From positions 1 to 64,000 of the forward strand of contig CBDCVQ010000009.1 of assembly GCA_965223165.1 (NCBI GenBank): DNA of 64,000 bases, written 5' to 3'. The translations under genes were made by a program, and so were the position numbers. Origin of the DNA: JABDMH01 sp965223165. Lineage in GTDB: Bacteria; Bacteroidota; Bacteroidia; Chitinophagales; Saprospiraceae. The notes under the pieces are model-generated. The model ran no database searches. It was not told the origin of the DNA and saw only the letters and a program-made list of their open reading frames with translations. This document shows positions 17,247-26,999 of the stretch, in pieces; position 1 is the stretch's first letter; every line of letters begins with the position of its first letter.

Positions 17247-19127
17247 CTACGAATGGAGGGAAAGCAGGTAGCCCTGCAGGTCCACCGAGCTATCCAAGCC
17301 AAACTTCTTGCGCAGCCGGTACCTAGCCTTCTTGATGCCCTCCAGTGAAATGCGGAGCGTGCTGGCAATGTCCTTGGAAGAGAGATTCATTTTGAGCAGG
17401 GCCACCAGACGCAGCTCACTCTTTGTCAAGTCTCCATGCGTCTGATTGAGCTTAATGAGAAAGTCCTGATGCACGCCGCTAAACTCCGATACAAACTGGT
17501 CCCAATCCTCGTCCGTCACCGCGTCATGTTGAATCATGCGGGCGATCTGTCGACTCTTACTACTGACTGCTCCGTCCGACGAGGACTTTAGGCCCGCGAC
17601 CTCCCCTTCCAGTTCCTGCAAGAACTCATTCTTTCGGGCCAATTGGAGGACTCGCGCGGCCAACTCCTTTTTCTTGAATTCCAGTTCCTGCTGGATACGC
17701 AGCCGTTGCTGCGCCTCCAGTGCTCGCTCCTTAGCGCGGATCACCCTGTCTTTCCGGCGCTTCATGATCAGGGTGTAGACGATGGAGACGGCCAAGATCG
17801 CTAGCAGGGCCAAGCCAATCAACAGCCACCGCTGTCGAGCCTGCTCCAGACGGTTTTCACGCTCCAGATGCGTGATCTCCGCATCCTTCTTCTCCGTCTC
17901 ATACATGAGATTAAGCTCCTCGATCTGCTGATCTTTGCTGAGGCTATACAGGCTATCTTTGATCTCAATGGCACTCCTCCAGTAATCCAGGGCGCGGCCC
18001 TCATCACCCAACCCCTCATAGATCATGGACAGCTCCTCATAGCTCTCCTGATTGGTCATCGGATCCGAATACTCCTCCAGATAATTGAAAGAGCTGGCCA
18101 GATGCCGCTGAGCGATCGCAGACTGACCCCGTTCGATAGCAATTCTGGCCTGCCAGCGCTGGATGCCTCCCAGCAGAAAGCGATCGTTGTTGCGATGGGC
18201 GATCGGCTCCGCCTGCTCCAACCAGTACTCCGCGGAGTCTAGCAGCCCGGCGGCAAAGTACATGCGACCGAGGTTCCAGTAGTTTTGCAAGATCACCCAC
18301 TGCTGGTCGGTCTGCTCGGCCAGACGCAAACTCTCTCGATGCGCCTGTACCGACCGCTCGAAGTCGTCCAGATCTTCATACATCTTACCCAGGTTGTTCT
18401 TGGTTTGCGCGAGCGCCCGATCGTTGAAGTCAGCTTCAAAATATTCGCAGGCCTTGAGACTGTATTCGATGGCGAGCTCGGTCCTATCCATCATCGCATT
18501 GGTGATGCCAATGTTCTGTGCTACATATCCCAACCTCCGTCCAGCTTCCAACGCCTCAAAGATCCTCAACGATTTCAGTAGTGCCTCGACCGATAGATTG
18601 TAGTATCCCTTGGTACGATAGGCAAATCCTTGCGAGAGATACATGTCCGCCATAATACCCGAATCAGGATACATCGCCAGATACTCCTGACACTTTTCGA
18701 GGTATTGTAAAGACGTATCGGGCTGCTGCGATGCCTCTCCAATCTTTGCCAGGTTGCGATACACCGCAGCAATGCGCTGGGGCTCGCCTATCTCTTCAAG
18801 GTGATCAATCGAGGTGAGGAGGGTAATGCGAAAGCTATCGAGATCACCCATCGTGTAGTAGCAGTAAGCCATGTCCGAATAGCTATATCTGAGCAGGGTA
18901 TCGTTGCCCAGATGTTGCGCGAGCCGGAAGGCTGTACGGGCATATTGTACCGCTGAGTCGGGGATCTGATTGATGAGGGCCCAAGTGAGATCTTGCATCA
19001 GGCGGACACGCTCGCTGGTATCGGTGGCGAGCGACAGCTGGCTTGTCAGGCTGTCAGTACGAGTCTGCGCCTGCGCAATTGGGGTCATCTGGACTGCCAA
19101 GACAGCCAGGATCAGCATTCTTTTCAT
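17247..19127 (-). CDS. TPR protein with membrane segment, coiled coil and LuxR-like HTH
   Basis: 626 residues: signal peptide (to AQA, about residue 20), about six tetratricopeptide repeats (residues ~60-385), one membrane span (LLIGLALLAILAVSIVYTLIM near 440), a charged coiled coil (~460-530), and a C-terminal helix-turn-helix (TKSELRLVALLKMNLSSKDI ... IKKARYRLRKKF). This layout is a known Bacteroidota class of membrane-tethered LuxR-like regulators with periplasmic TPR sensors. The DNA targets are unknown. No partner kinase is adjacent. Confidence 0.9.
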   Translation of the reverse strand: MKRMLILAVLAVQMTPIAQAQTRTDSLTSQLSLATDTSERVRLMQDLTWALINQIPDSAVQYARTAFRLAQHLGNDTLLRYSYSDMAYCYYTMGDLDSFRITLLTSIDHLEEIGEPQRIAAVYRNLAKIGEASQQPDTSLQYLEKCQEYLAMYPDSGIMADMYLSQGFAYRTKGYYNLSVEALLKSLRIFEALEAGRRLGYVAQNIGITNAMMDRTELAIEYSLKACEYFEADFNDRALAQTKNNLGKMYEDLDDFERSVQAHRESLRLAEQTDQQWVILQNYWNLGRMYFAAGLLDSAEYWLEQAEPIAHRNNDRFLLGGIQRWQARIAIERGQSAIAQRHLASSFNYLEEYSDPMTNQESYEELSMIYEGLGDEGRALDYWRSAIEIKDSLYSLSKDQQIEELNLMYETEKKDAEITHLERENRLEQARQRWLLIGLALLAILAVSIVYTLIMKRRKDRVIRAKERALEAQQRLRIQQELEFKKKELAARVLQLARKNEFLQELEGEVAGLKSSSDGAVSSKSRQIARMIQHDAVTDEDWDQFVSEFSGVHQDFLIKLNQTHGDLTKSELRLVALLKMNLSSKDIASTLRISLEGIKKARYRLRKKFGLDSSVDLQGYLLSLHS

Positions 19128-19381
19128 TCCTCGGATCTGTGACAGGTAAGATAGAAAGCAATTTGTGTTTTGCCCAGGACCTTAACCCTTATCCGGCGAG
19201 AAGACCATCCCGTGACAAAGGCGGGATAAATAGCTGACCACGGCATTGGATTGCAACAGCCTCCGTCCCATCATCATCGTACGGCATTGACGGTCGCCAT
19301 AGCAGCAGAGCATCGTTGTTGACGGTGCAAGCCTATTTGGTTAAATTAGGTAATCGTCTAATCTCACTATTCCACAAACAC

Positions 19382-20980
19382 ATGAATCGCAGAGAAATTC
19401 TACGACAGCTATCCGTTGCACCATTTATGGGAGCCGCCCTGGCAGAAACCGGTGCACAGTCAAAATCCATTCCTCCCAGAGCTGACAATATTTACCGTTC
19501 CATCGGTGTCGAACCCATCATCAACTGCCGGGGCACCTTTACCATCCTCGGAGGGTCGGTAGAGAGACCGGAGGTGATCGAGGCCATGGAAGCAGCCTCC
19601 GGATACTTTGTGCAGTACGATGAGCTGGCCTATGGGATCGGGGAAAGATTGGCCGCGTTGACGCAGACCGATTGGGGCATCATCACCTCGGGTTGCGCCG
19701 CGGGACTTAAGCACTTCACCGCTGCCTGCGTCACCGGCGGTGATCCGGAAAAACTGATCCGCATCCCGGACCTCACCGGCTTGCCCAAGACGCAAGTGAT
19801 CATTCCACGCTATTCTCGCAATGCGTATGATCACGCCGTCCGCAACGTTGGGGTGGAAGTCCTTACGGTAGAGACACTGGACGATCTGAAGCGGTCCCTC
19901 AGCGATAAGACCGCCATGATTTACGTATTGGCGTGTAGACACTCGCAGCCGGGACAACCCTTCTCGCTGGAGCGAATCGCTGCTGCCGCTGACGATTGGG
20001 AGATACCCATCTTGCTTGATGCAGCAGCAGAAAATTTGACCATCCCGCCAGTACATCTGGCCCAGGGGGCGACGGTGGTCGCCTATAGTGGTGGAAAAGC
20101 TATCTGTGGGCCCCAATGCGCCGGACTATTGCTGGGCAAAAAGGACGTACTACTCTCCGCTTGGCAGGCTAGTTCGCCCCACCATGGACCCGGTCGGGAT
20201 GACAAAGTGGGAAAGGAAGAAATGCTGGGCATGCTGGCGGCGGTGGAGGCATGGACGACTCGAGATCATGCCGCAGAGTGGCAGCGATGGCTGGATTGGC
20301 TGGCTCTCATTGCGACTCGGCTCGAGGCGATCCCAGGGATAAGCAGCGAGGTCAAAGACCCGGAGGGGCTATCCAATCACGCCCCTGTCCTACATATCCG
20401 ATGGGACCCAGACAAACTCCACATCACCGGTGAAGAAGTAGCCGAAGAGGTGGCGCGCAACAAGACGCGGATCGCGATAGGAAGTCGTTCGAACGAAGAA
20501 TATACCTCCATCAATATCACGCCCAATCAGATGCAGCCTGGCAATGCGGAGGCGGTGGCGGAGCGGTTATATGGCATTCTTGCCCAAGACCGACCCGCTA
20601 TCGATGCCACCCTGAAAAAGCCGGCCGATGACTTGACCGGCCATTGGGATTTGGAAATCCGATTTCTGAGTAGTAAAAGTCAGCACCGATTATTCCTCCA
20701 TCAACAGGGCAATTGGATCAAGGGCAAGCACCAGACCGATTTTGCCCTGCTTGAGCTGGTGGGCATGGTCGAGGACAAAGTGGTCAAGCTGCGGAGCAAT
20801 TTTCGCAAGCCAGGGAATGCCGTCACCTACTTGTTTCATGGGGAGCTCTCCGCCGAGGGCATCCAAGGAAGCATTCATCTCGGCGAGTACCTCACCGCAG
20901 AATTCACGGGTACGAGCATAATCTACGGTCAGGAGAAGACCATCGTCACCATTCCTGGTGGTCCACCCCTCGCCACCTAA
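19382..20980 (+). CDS. SelA/DgaE-like PLP-dependent enzyme with C-terminal extension
   Basis: 532 residues from ATG 19382 (MNRREILRQLSVAPFMGAAL); a TTG at 19316 in the same frame is less likely. The N-terminus looks like an export signal. Residues ~30-400 are a fold-type I PLP domain related to selenocysteine synthase and D-glucosaminate-6-P ammonia lyase, with the PLP lysine in VAYSGGKAICGPQCAG and an upstream aspartate in LLDAAAEN. The last ~115 residues form a beta-rich extension (LTGHWDLEIRF ... GEYLTAEFTGT). It heads a four-gene operon; its stop overlaps the region of the next start. SelA-like genes are known neighbours of cog3964 amidohydrolases. The reaction here is not known. Confidence 0.86.
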   Translation: MNRREILRQLSVAPFMGAALAETGAQSKSIPPRADNIYRSIGVEPIINCRGTFTILGGSVERPEVIEAMEAASGYFVQYDELAYGIGERLAALTQTDWGIITSGCAAGLKHFTAACVTGGDPEKLIRIPDLTGLPKTQVIIPRYSRNAYDHAVRNVGVEVLTVETLDDLKRSLSDKTAMIYVLACRHSQPGQPFSLERIAAAADDWEIPILLDAAAENLTIPPVHLAQGATVVAYSGGKAICGPQCAGLLLGKKDVLLSAWQASSPHHGPGRDDKVGKEEMLGMLAAVEAWTTRDHAAEWQRWLDWLALIATRLEAIPGISSEVKDPEGLSNHAPVLHIRWDPDKLHITGEEVAEEVARNKTRIAIGSRSNEEYTSINITPNQMQPGNAEAVAERLYGILAQDRPAIDATLKKPADDLTGHWDLEIRFLSSKSQHRLFLHQQGNWIKGKHQTDFALLELVGMVEDKVVKLRSNFRKPGNAVTYLFHGELSAEGIQGSIHLGEYLTAEFTGTSIIYGQEKTIVTIPGGPPLAT

Positions 20981-20993
20981 AATCAATCGATCC

Positions 20994-22268
20994 ATGGACC
21001 AAATAAACCGCTATCCGAAGAGCTGTCTGAGGGTGCTATGCTGCATACTGCTCTGGAGTATACCCCTGCTTCTAGCCGCGCAGCGGGAAATCTTGCTCAA
21101 GGGAGGTCACGTACTTGACCCCAAGAACGGCATCAACCAGCAGATGGATGTACTCATCAGGGGTGATACCATTGCGGCGGTTGCCGCTCACCTTCCGACC
21201 GGCGGCATCACCCGGGTCGTAGACGTAGAAGGGCTCCACGTCGTGCCGGGACTGATCGACATGCATGTGCATGTATTTATGGGGCATTCACCTGGTGCGT
21301 ACATAGCGGATGGAGCCACAAGTGTGATGCCTGATGGCTTTACCTTTCGGTCAGGAGTGACCACCGTCGTCGATGCAGGTTCGGCCGGATGGCGCAATTT
21401 CCGACAGTTCAAGAGACAAACGATCGATAAGGCCAAGACTCGAGTGCTGGCCTTTCTCAATATTATAGGCACGGGTATGACCGGTCGATTTGAGGAGCAG
21501 GATGTAAGCGACATGAATCCGCAGATGACAGCGCACATGATCAATCGACTCTTCCCGGACTTGATAGTCGGTATCAAGTCTGCGCACTATTGGGGTGACT
21601 TTACCCAGGTAGACCGGGCTGTCGAGGCCGGTCGTCTGGCAGAAGTGCCGGTGATGGTAGACTTTGGCGAGCACGATCCGCCCAATTCGATCGAGTCCTT
21701 ATTTTTTGAGCACCTGCGGCCCGGCGATATGTTTACCCATACGTTCTCCCATGGACCTACACAGCGGGAGACCATCGTCGATGCATCAGGGAGACTGAAA
21801 TCCTTTATCATACCGGCACAGCAGCGAGGCATTGTGTTTGACGTAGGTCACGGCGGTGGGGCTTTCTCCTGGCGCCAGGCCGTACCCGCATTGGAGCAAG
21901 GATTCAAACCCGATGTGATCAGCACAGATCTTCATACGCAGAGCATGAATGCGGGCATGAAAAATCTCTGCAACGTCATGTCAAAGTTGATGGCCATCGG
22001 CATGACCCTGGAGGAGGTGGTGGATCGTACCACCTGGCGTCCCGCCCAATACATCAAGCGCCCGGATCTGGGTCACTTGACAGCCGGAGCCATAGCCGAT
22101 GTGGCGGTGCTGCGGCTGCATCGGGGGGACTTCGGTTTTGTTGATGTTCGCCGAAAGCGCGTACCCGGTAAGCAAAAGCTAGAAGCGGAGCTAACGATTC
22201 GCGCTGGACGGGTGGTCTGGGATCTGAATGGCATCAGTATGGAAGCCTTTGACAGCAAGAATCCCTAG
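20994..22268 (+). CDS. Amidohydrolase/deacetylase family metallohydrolase (cog3964 type), copy 1
   Basis: 424 residues from ATG 20994, which gives a clean signal peptide (CLRVLCCILLWSIPLLLAAQ); an in-frame GTG/ATG at 20958 overlaps the previous gene. Metal-site motifs are DMHVHVF (His91, His93), KSAHYW (probable carboxylated Lys), THTFSHG, and TDLHTQSMNAGMKN with the catalytic Asp. The family was long annotated as dihydroorotase. Characterised cog3964 members hydrolyse acetyl esters of hydroxy acids or N-acyl compounds. It starts 14 bp after the PLP gene and ends 3 bp before the paralogue. Exported, so probably periplasmic. Confidence 0.9.
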   Translation: MDQINRYPKSCLRVLCCILLWSIPLLLAAQREILLKGGHVLDPKNGINQQMDVLIRGDTIAAVAAHLPTGGITRVVDVEGLHVVPGLIDMHVHVFMGHSPGAYIADGATSVMPDGFTFRSGVTTVVDAGSAGWRNFRQFKRQTIDKAKTRVLAFLNIIGTGMTGRFEEQDVSDMNPQMTAHMINRLFPDLIVGIKSAHYWGDFTQVDRAVEAGRLAEVPVMVDFGEHDPPNSIESLFFEHLRPGDMFTHTFSHGPTQRETIVDASGRLKSFIIPAQQRGIVFDVGHGGGAFSWRQAVPALEQGFKPDVISTDLHTQSMNAGMKNLCNVMSKLMAIGMTLEEVVDRTTWRPAQYIKRPDLGHLTAGAIADVAVLRLHRGDFGFVDVRRKRVPGKQKLEAELTIRAGRVVWDLNGISMEAFDSKNP

Positions 22269-22270
22269 AT

Positions 22271-23512
22271 ATGCGAAGCCTGGCAAAACGCTACCGACAC
22301 CTGCCTCTTCTCCTCGTCGTTGCTCTGGCCATGGGGCAGGCACAAGAGGCAGATCTGCTGATTGTCAACGGGCATGTCTTTGATCCCAAGAATCAGATAG
22401 ACGAACCTCTAGACATTGCTATCCACGAAGGCAAGGTGATGGCCATCGGCCGGGGGTTGCCCCGCCAGGGGGCCAAGAAGGTCATCGAGGCCAAAGGTAT
22501 GTTTGTCTGTCCCGGTCTAATTGACATGCACACCCATGTCTTTGTCGGTGGTCAGCCCAAGAAGTTTGCCAACGGCTCCAATAGCCTTTCTCCCGATGAC
22601 TTTGCCCCCCGATCAGGCGTGACCACGGTCGTTGATGCTGGGACTTCCGGCTGGCGTAATTTTGCCCAGTTTAAGCGTCAGGTGATTGACATCTCGAAGA
22701 CCCGGGTGCTGGCATTTCTCAACATTGCTGGGGTAGGTATGACTGGGGACGCGCAACAGGAAGATCTGAAGGAAATGCATGTCTCCAAAGCGGTGGAGTG
22801 CATCCGAGAGTATCCAGACCTGATAGTTGGCGTGAAGATCGGCCACTATACGGGTAGCAGTTGGAAGCCCTTTGACAATGCAATCCTGGCTGCGGAAAGA
22901 ACGGACCGACCTATTTTCGTCGAATGTCATCTGCCCCAATACCCGTTGCAGGACCAACTAACCAAGATGCGTCCCTGTGACATTATCACCCACTCCTATG
23001 AGAAAGTAAGCGAAAGGGCTAGTGTCATTGGTGAGGACGGGTACCTCCGTCCCGTGGTGAAAGAGGCAGCCGCTCGGGGTGTTTTATTCGATTTGGGCCA
23101 TGGTGGAGCCGGCTTTTGGTTTAGCGAGGCCATACCTGCACTAAGACAGGGATTGGCACCAAATTCCTTTGGTACGGACCTCCATCGATTTAGTATGAAT
23201 GCCGGCATGAAGAATATGCTCAACGTGATGTCCAAATACGTAGCCATGGGAATGGATATCAGGGAGGCACTGCGTAGAGCTACCTGGCTACCGGCGCAGG
23301 CCTTGGGTCGAGCCGACTTGGGCCATCTCAGTATGGGTGCCGTGGCCGACGTGGCTGTCCTTCGGCTCCGAGAGGGGGAGTTTGGATTTGTGGATGCCGG
23401 CAATAACCGCATCCGCGGAGAGCAGATGCTCGAGGCAGAACTCACCCTACGTGCGGGCAAGGTGATCTGGGATCTGAACGGTATCGGCGCGACACCCTTC
23501 AAGCAGCCATGA
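22271..23512 (+). CDS. Amidohydrolase/deacetylase family metallohydrolase (cog3964 type), copy 2
   Basis: 413 residues with a signal peptide (LLLVVALAMGQAQ). Motifs match copy 1: DMHTHVF, GVTTVVDAGTSGWRNF, KIGHYTG, GTDLHRFSMNAGMKN. The long near-identical blocks shared with copy 1 (e.g. KTRVLAFLNI) show a tandem duplication. Differences around the substrate side (FVECHLPQYPLQDQL against MVDFGEHDPPNSIES) suggest different substrates. The stop overlaps the start of the next gene by 4 bp (ATGA), so the operon is tightly coupled. Confidence 0.9.
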   Translation: MRSLAKRYRHLPLLLVVALAMGQAQEADLLIVNGHVFDPKNQIDEPLDIAIHEGKVMAIGRGLPRQGAKKVIEAKGMFVCPGLIDMHTHVFVGGQPKKFANGSNSLSPDDFAPRSGVTTVVDAGTSGWRNFAQFKRQVIDISKTRVLAFLNIAGVGMTGDAQQEDLKEMHVSKAVECIREYPDLIVGVKIGHYTGSSWKPFDNAILAAERTDRPIFVECHLPQYPLQDQLTKMRPCDIITHSYEKVSERASVIGEDGYLRPVVKEAAARGVLFDLGHGGAGFWFSEAIPALRQGLAPNSFGTDLHRFSMNAGMKNMLNVMSKYVAMGMDIREALRRATWLPAQALGRADLGHLSMGAVADVAVLRLREGEFGFVDAGNNRIRGEQMLEAELTLRAGKVIWDLNGIGATPFKQP

Positions 23513-25224
23513 GTAGACGATGGCTGCCAGACCGCCTGGTCGGGGTGATCCTTTTGTCCCTAGCTGCTTGCCAACCATCTCACCCGACTCCTTCACCGGA
23601 TCCGGATAACGGCGGTCTTGTTTTGCCTCCTGGCTTTGGCGCTTGGGTGGTGGCAGATAGCACGGGGAGAGCTCGCCATCTAGCCGTGCGAGACAACGGA
23701 GATATCTATGTCAAGCTCAGCTCCACCGATGAGGCCCAAGGTGGCATTGTAGCCCTGCGAGATGAAGATCATGATGGCCGGGCAGACCGAAAGTTGCGGT
23801 TCGGGGGTGAGCCGGAGGGCAGTCGCACATACGGCACAGCAATGACCATCCACCGGGACTATCTCTACTACAGCTCTGCACTGGTACTCTATCGACAACG
23901 CTTGGACGACCAGCATTTGGTCCCTCAAGCGAGACGAGAAGAAGTGCTCATCGACGACCACCCGCATGGGGTACATTGGCACATTACCAAACCCGTTGCC
24001 TTTGACGATCAGGGCTACATGTACGTCCCCTTTGGAGCCCCAAGCAACGCCTGTCAGACACTGGCTGCTACCCCCAACGGTGCTCCGGGAGGTCAGGGCT
24101 TGGATCCCTGCCCCGAATTGGAGCTGCATGGTGGTATCTGGCGATTTGACGCGGATGTAGTCGGACTGACCCAGGGTGACGGGGTGCGGATGGCTACCGG
24201 GCTCCGCAGCATCGTGGGCATGGACTGGCATCCTGCAGACCAGCACCTCTATGTCATGATGCATGGACGAGACAATCTCTACAGTCTATTTCCCGATCGA
24301 TACGACCCCTGGCAAAGTGCGATGCTCCCCGCGGAAGAGTTTATCCGGGTGCAGCCGGGGGCGGACTATGGATGGCCCTATTGCTACTATGACCAGATGC
24401 AGCAGCGCAAAGTGCTGGCTCCGGAGTATGGAGGTGACGGAAATGTCGTGGGACGGTGCCAGGGTATGGCGCTTCCCGAAATCGGATTTCCCGGTCATTG
24501 GGCGCCCAACGATCTGCTCTTCTACCGCGGCAACCAGTTTCCGGAGCGCTATCGCCAGGGAGCATTCATCGCCTTTCATGGCTCCACCAATCGGGCCCCG
24601 TATCCGCAGGCAGGTTACTTCGTGGCGTTTGTCCCGTTTGAGAACGGCCGATCTGTAGGGCATTGGGAGGTCTTTGCCGACGGGTTTGCTGGCGTGGACC
24701 CCATCGTCAACACAAGTGATGCCCACCATCGACCCGTGGGACTCGCCGAAGGACCGGACGGATCCCTATATGTGGTAGAGTCCAAGCAGGGCAAGGTCTG
24801 GCGCGTCATTTATCAAAATGACAATTCTGAGCCATCACCGGCAGCCAACGTCGTGTATGGGAGTCACATCCGTACCCCGGACCCAATCAAAGACCACCTG
24901 CAGCGAGATCTGGCCGCTGGTGAACGCCTCTACAATTCGTTTTGTGGCACTTGTCATCAACGTAACGGGCAGGGAGCTCCTGGACGATTTCCTCCGCTGG
25001 CCAAAACCGAGTGGGTGACGGGCTCCAAGGATCGCCTTATCCGCTCGGTGGTGCATGGACTCTCGGGCGAGATCGAAGTCAATGGCGAAACTTACCATGG
25101 GCTCATGCCGGCTTTTGACTTCCTCTCCGATGAGGACATAGCCACGATACTGACCTTCATCCGGACCCACTTTGGCAATGACGCTTCTCCCATCTCGGTC
25201 AAGGAAGTAGCCGCCTCTAGATAG
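23509..25224 (+). CDS. Sorbosone/glucose-dehydrogenase-like propeller lipoprotein fused to cytochrome c, operon copy
   Basis: 571 residues, ATGA overlap with the amidohydrolase upstream. The lipobox is SLAAC (about residue 21). The propeller domain spans ~30-430 (GRARHLAVRDNGDIYVKL, ATGLRSIVGMDWHP), then a cytochrome c with CGTCH and a downstream Met (GLMPAFDFL). It is a paralogue of the gene at 14709. Its place in the operon suggests that the PLP enzyme, two hydrolases and this dehydrogenase act on one class of exported compounds, with electrons leaving through the haem. Confidence 0.9.
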   Translation: MSRRWLPDRLVGVILLSLAACQPSHPTPSPDPDNGGLVLPPGFGAWVVADSTGRARHLAVRDNGDIYVKLSSTDEAQGGIVALRDEDHDGRADRKLRFGGEPEGSRTYGTAMTIHRDYLYYSSALVLYRQRLDDQHLVPQARREEVLIDDHPHGVHWHITKPVAFDDQGYMYVPFGAPSNACQTLAATPNGAPGGQGLDPCPELELHGGIWRFDADVVGLTQGDGVRMATGLRSIVGMDWHPADQHLYVMMHGRDNLYSLFPDRYDPWQSAMLPAEEFIRVQPGADYGWPYCYYDQMQQRKVLAPEYGGDGNVVGRCQGMALPEIGFPGHWAPNDLLFYRGNQFPERYRQGAFIAFHGSTNRAPYPQAGYFVAFVPFENGRSVGHWEVFADGFAGVDPIVNTSDAHHRPVGLAEGPDGSLYVVESKQGKVWRVIYQNDNSEPSPAANVVYGSHIRTPDPIKDHLQRDLAAGERLYNSFCGTCHQRNGQGAPGRFPPLAKTEWVTGSKDRLIRSVVHGLSGEIEVNGETYHGLMPAFDFLSDEDIATILTFIRTHFGNDASPISVKEVAASR

Positions 25225-25238
25225 AATGTGCTCAGTAC

Positions 25239-26099
25239 CTAGGTTTTCTTGACTCCAAACATGCGCCTGATCACACGGTCAAACATGCGGTGGGACAAAA
25301 GATACCGGGGGATGATCCAATGGGTGAACCAGCGGTTAGTCACGGCATATCTGGCCCGGGGCCGCTTGATCTGTGCTATTTGGAAAAGCCGATCTGCAAA
25401 GGTCTCTGCTTCCATGCCTCTCTCTGACGCCTTCAATCGGCCATCACGAAACCGACGTATGATCTCGCCATAGTCTGATCGCTCAAAGGCAGGCTTTATG
25501 CTTGATGCCTTGTCCCAAATGGGCGTTTTGATCATGCCTGGCCCAATGATGATCACATCAATGCCATAGATAAGCAACTCTCTGCGCAGGCTGTGGGAGA
25601 AGGCCTCGAGCGCGTGCTTAGAGGCACAATAGGGCCCCATGAAGGGAGCGGCCAGCTGCCCTGACGCCGAGCTGATATTAAAAATCCTTCCTGGTGGAGT
25701 GGGCCCTGATCGGCCGGCTCCCAGTAGGGGTAAGAACGCCTGCGTGGTGGCAATGACACCAAATAGATTCACCTCAAACTGCTTGCGATAATCATCTATG
25801 CTCAACAGCGCGGTCGGTCCCGGCACGACAATCCCCGCATTGTTGATCAGGAGGTCGAGGCCACCTCCCTCCAGATGCTTCTCTACTTGGTGCACCGCAC
25901 TACCGATTGACTCGACATCCGTGACATCCATGATAAGGGGCACGAGCCCAGATCCTAATCCGCTAGACAGTCGCTGGCCGTCCGCCTCCGTCCGCACGCT
26001 TCCAAACACCCGGTAGCCAGCACGCACGAACCTATGCGCCATGGCCCAGCCAATGCCACTCGATACACCGGTAACTACGATATTTCCTTGGACAGTCAT
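25239..26099 (-). CDS. Short-chain dehydrogenase/reductase, tandem copy A
   Basis: 286 residues, classical SDR: GVSSGIGWAMA (nucleotide loop), NNAGI, catalytic Ser in NISSASGQ and YCASK. It oxidises or reduces a hydroxyl/carbonyl with NAD(P)H. It ends convergent with the dehydrogenase operon (14-bp gap) and starts 44 bp after the end of the second SDR, so the two probably form one transcript. Similar in length and sequence throughout to copy B. Confidence 0.92.
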   Translation of the reverse strand: MTVQGNIVVTGVSSGIGWAMAHRFVRAGYRVFGSVRTEADGQRLSSGLGSGLVPLIMDVTDVESIGSAVHQVEKHLEGGGLDLLINNAGIVVPGPTALLSIDDYRKQFEVNLFGVIATTQAFLPLLGAGRSGPTPPGRIFNISSASGQLAAPFMGPYCASKHALEAFSHSLRRELLIYGIDVIIIGPGMIKTPIWDKASSIKPAFERSDYGEIIRRFRDGRLKASERGMEAETFADRLFQIAQIKRPRARYAVTNRWFTHWIIPRYLLSHRMFDRVIRRMFGVKKT

Positions 26100-26143
26100 A
26101 TGGGAGCTGGCAGGCCGACTAGCCGCAAAAATGCCGCATTGCG

Positions 26144-26992
26144 CTACATGCGTAGCATTTTCCTAATCAAACGATCCATCATGCGATCAGTCAGCAGGTA
26201 CCTCGGCACGGTCCATTTTTTGAATTTGTCCCGGAGAATAGCGTAGCGTACCCTCGGCCTACCCCGAACATAGATATCGTATACCTTATCGGCAAATTGA
26301 TCTACTTCCATGCCTTCTTCCGCTTCCTTCATCATCGCTTTTCTAAATCCTCCGAGTATTTTGCCATAATCAGACGCAGCTATATCTCCCTCGATCTCGG
26401 GTGCCTTGCCCCAGATGGGTGTCTTGATCGCCCCAGGGCCGATGATCACTACGTCTACCCCATACAGGAGCATCTCTCGGCGCAGGGCATGACTGAACCC
26501 TTCCACCGCAAATTTAGAGGAGCAATAGGGCCCTAGAAATGGGTACACCACCTTGCCTGACACGGAGCTGATGTTGAAGATCTTGCCGGGTGCAAAGGTG
26601 CGATCATGTGTGGCTCCCAGGAGAGGCAGAAAGGCTTGTGTAGTGGCGATGAGCCCGAAGAAATTTACTTCAAATTGATGTCGGTAGTCCTCCAGATCAA
26701 TCATCGTGGTGGGCCCGGATACGGCGATGCCTGCATTGTTGATCAAGAGCGAAAGCCCCTCCGATCCGATCATGTCAGCCACCCGCCTGGCTTCCGTACG
26801 TACGGCTTCATGGTCCGTCACGTCAAAGAGCAACGGCACAAACCCATCGCCCACAAACTCGCGGACCCGGACTGCGTCCGCTTCTTTTCTGACGCTCCCA
26901 AAGACGCGAAAGCCCTCTTGGGCAAACTTTTTGGCGGTGTACAGCCCGATACCTGAGGACGCTCCGGTGATGACAATGTTGCCTTTGGACAT
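26144..26992 (-). CDS. Short-chain dehydrogenase/reductase, tandem copy B
   Basis: 282 residues, classical SDR with GASSGIGLYTA, NNAGIAVSGPT, NISSVSGK and YCSSK. Copy B is first in the pair. Shared blocks with copy A (VVIIGPGAIKTPIWGKA against VIIIGPGMIKTPIWDKA) and the matching C-terminal basic tail (YLLTDRMMDRLIRKM) show a tandem duplication. A perfect odd palindrome lies 58 bp upstream and may be its operator. Confidence 0.92.
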   Translation of the reverse strand: MSKGNIVITGASSGIGLYTAKKFAQEGFRVFGSVRKEADAVRVREFVGDGFVPLLFDVTDHEAVRTEARRVADMIGSEGLSLLINNAGIAVSGPTTMIDLEDYRHQFEVNFFGLIATTQAFLPLLGATHDRTFAPGKIFNISSVSGKVVYPFLGPYCSSKFAVEGFSHALRREMLLYGVDVVIIGPGAIKTPIWGKAPEIEGDIAASDYGKILGGFRKAMMKEAEEGMEVDQFADKVYDIYVRGRPRVRYAILRDKFKKWTVPRYLLTDRMMDRLIRKMLRM

Positions 26993-26999
26993 GGCTAGA

